From positions 124,001-188,000 of the forward strand of contig NZ_QREG01000011.1 in NCBI RefSeq assembly GCF_003386095.1: a stretch of 64,000 bases of DNA, written 5' to 3'. Made by a program: the position numbers and the translations under genes. This DNA is from Marinoscillum furvescens DSM 4134. Lineage in GTDB: Bacteria; Bacteroidota; Bacteroidia; Cytophagales; Cyclobacteriaceae. Each line of letters opens with the position of its first letter. The first letter of the stretch is position 1. The notes beneath the pieces are model-generated. The model was not told the origin of the DNA and did no database searches. It saw nothing but the letters and a program-made list of their open reading frames with translations. This document shows positions 62,905-64,000 of this stretch, piece by piece.

Positions 62905-63402
62905 TTATAAAGCAGCTAGCGCTGCATCGTAGTTGGGCTCATCTACGATTTCCGGCACGAGTTCCGTATACACAACCTCCCCTTCTTCATTCACTACCAC
63001 TACAGATCTGGCAGTTAACCCTTTCAAGGGTCCATCTACCATTTCCACTCCATAGTCCTGAGAGAAATTTTCGTCTCTAAAGGTACTCAAAGTGACCGCT
63101 TGGTCGATTCCTTCTGCGCCACAAAAGCGCCCATGAGCAAATGGTAAATCTCGGGAAATACAAAGCACAACCGTATTATCCATTCCTGCTACTTTTTCAT
63201 TAAACTGACGTACAGATGTAGCACACGTTCCGGTATCAATACTTGGAAAGATATTCAACACCACTTTCTGCCCTTTAAAATCACTAAGTGCAGCTTCAGA
63301 CAGATCAGCTTTTACAAGTTTGAAATTTGGAGCGGGCTGGCCTTTTGCAGGCAGACTCCCTACGGTATTTACTGGATTTCCTTTGAGTGTAACTTGTGAC
63401 AT
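62905..63402 (-). CDS. tpx: Thiol peroxidase (Tpx)
   Basis: A 165-residue atypical 2-Cys peroxiredoxin. The start at 63402 ([11 protein letters not shown]) gives the standard length. The peroxidatic Cys60 lies in [14 protein letters not shown] and the resolving Cys94 in GRFCGAEG, at the same positions as in E. coli Tpx (61 and 95). It reduces peroxides using thioredoxin; the trxA-like gene is at 5619. The [14 protein letters not shown]-type C-terminus is conserved. Confidence 0.96.
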   Translation of the reverse strand: MSQVTLKGNPVNTVGSLPAKGQPAPNFKLVKADLSEAALSDFKGQKVVLNIFPSIDTGTCATSVRQFNEKVAGMDNTVVLCISRDLPFAHGRFCGAEGIDQAVTLSTFRDENFSQDYGVEMVDGPLKGLTARSVVVVNEEGEVVYTELVPEIVDEPNYDAALAAL

Positions 63403-63423
63403 TTCTACTTTTTTTTCGTTTAT

Positions 63424-63431
63424 CAAATATA
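63424..63431 (-). promoter_or_regulatory. Probable -7 box for tpx
   Basis: TATATTTG on the minus strand matches TAnnTTTG, about 22 bases before the ATG at 63402; no clear -33 element. Confidence 0.42.
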
Positions 63432-63474
63432 ACTCTAACCAGCTAGTTGTGTTTCTTCACTAAGCATAAAAATA

Positions 63475-64000
63475 ATGAGCTACATCCGCCCTAAAGTTTT
63501 TTTATCCCAGGCACAGTTTACGGCCAATCACTCCATAGGAATCAATGCAAATCCTGCCACCACATTTAGTCATTTACAAGAGTTAGATTTTCATCATGCC
63601 AGGATTACTTCCTGGCTGTTTTCTCTGAGGAAGATTCAGGTGCCCTCAGCACTAACAGCCGAAGGTTTAGCGGGCACTGGTTTTCACCTACTCGAAAATA
63701 TACCCAACCACAGTCTGACGCTAGGGCTCATAGGTCAGTTTTGGAAGAAGGAAGGCAACCTGCAAAAGTTCAACCCCGACAATTTTGATATTAATCACAC
63801 AGCAGGCTTCGCTAAGGCAACCTGGACCTTTCAACTACTAGAACTTCCAAGCAAGAAAACCCTCCTAACCCTACAAACGCGGGTACAGTGCATGGACGAA
63901 AATAGTTTGGAACGTTTCCGCAAGTACTGGTGGTTAGTAAAATGGATCAGTAATTTTACTCGTAGAGAATTACTCCTTACCCTGAAACAAACCATCGAAA
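63475..64000 (+). CDS. Unknown protein, truncated by the window end
   Basis: An open frame of 175 codons from ATG 63475 to the window edge, with no stop. It begins MSYIRPKVFLSQAQFTANHS and includes SWLFSLRKIQVPSALTAEGL and a TRVQCMDENSLERFRKYWWL stretch. The order of strands and a late (F-x-K-YW) helix is suggestive of an SRPBCC-type lipid-binding fold, but I cannot assign a family. Divergent from tpx across about 70 bases. Confidence 0.6.
   Translation, partial: MSYIRPKVFLSQAQFTANHSIGINANPATTFSHLQELDFHHARITSWLFSLRKIQVPSALTAEGLAGTGFHLLENIPNHSLTLGLIGQFWKKEGNLQKFNPDNFDINHTAGFAKATWTFQLLELPSKKTLLTLQTRVQCMDENSLERFRKYWWLVKWISNFTRRELLLTLKQTIE

Overview
The window is a gene-dense chromosomal segment of a Bacteroidota bacterium, most likely of the Cytophagales (Fulvivirga/Reichenbachiella-like). 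Reasons: promoters fit the TTG-N~19-TAnnTTTG pattern instead of -35/-10 boxes; Shine-Dalgarno sequences are weak; the gene content is typical (GH77 with two starch-binding modules, LVIVD lipoproteins, a Wzi-type outer-membrane protein, DUF151 nuclease, alpha-oxoamine synthase for sphingolipids). The lineage is inferred from content only. No rRNA, CRISPR array, prophage, transposase or IS element was seen. One tRNA is present (initiator tRNA-Met at 40336-40408).

Layout. 1-13133: housekeeping and envelope genes (carbonic anhydrase fragment, DUF4097 TSGD-repeat protein, tail-specific protease, ROK kinase, thioredoxin, SGNH hydrolase, patatin, pyrophosphatase, Ogt, acyl-CoA oxidase-like enzyme). 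13263-15968: secreted proteins and a pair of LVIVD-type lipoproteins. 16051-26197: carbohydrate and central metabolism (4-alpha-glucanotransferase, class II aldolase, two coupled GH13 enzymes, 3-hydroxybutyryl-CoA dehydrogenase, methylglyoxal synthase, Gfo/Idh oxidoreductase). 26219-29807: minus-strand operon etfB-etfA-DUF151-nucleoside transporter, in which the transporter carries a frameshift. 31957-34206: an ammonium-transporter domain fused to a degenerate SpoIIE/PP2C-like domain, preceded by a palindrome containing a perfect FNR/CRP-type half-site pair. 34546-39974: RND efflux operon. 39971-40461: a 41-residue ribbon-helix-helix-like protein missed by length cut-offs, then the tRNA with a textbook Bacteroidota promoter and a terminator.

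40462-50219: surface glycan locus with a UDP-glucuronate epimerase-like gene, seven glycosyltransferases of several families in alternating orientation, and an ABC exporter of the PvdE/SyrD cyclic-peptide type. 50336-57791: a lipid locus, namely serine palmitoyltransferase, a CerR-like SDR and a GNAT-fold candidate ceramide synthase, then ketoacyl synthase, acyl carrier protein, Wzi-like outer-membrane protein, lipoprotein and phosphopantetheinyl transferase. I infer a bacterial ceramide pathway next to a dedicated acyl supply or second lipid pathway. 58960-62847: a cassette of membrane-anchored helical protein, glutamine-synthetase-like ligase, APH-fold kinase and HAD-IIA-like phosphatase that looks like an uncharacterised small-molecule pathway. 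The window ends with thiol peroxidase and a truncated gene.

The most unusual items are the Amt-pseudophosphatase fusion with its operator-like palindrome, the ligase/kinase/phosphatase cassette, the sphingolipid-ACP neighbourhood, and the frameshifted nucleoside transporter.
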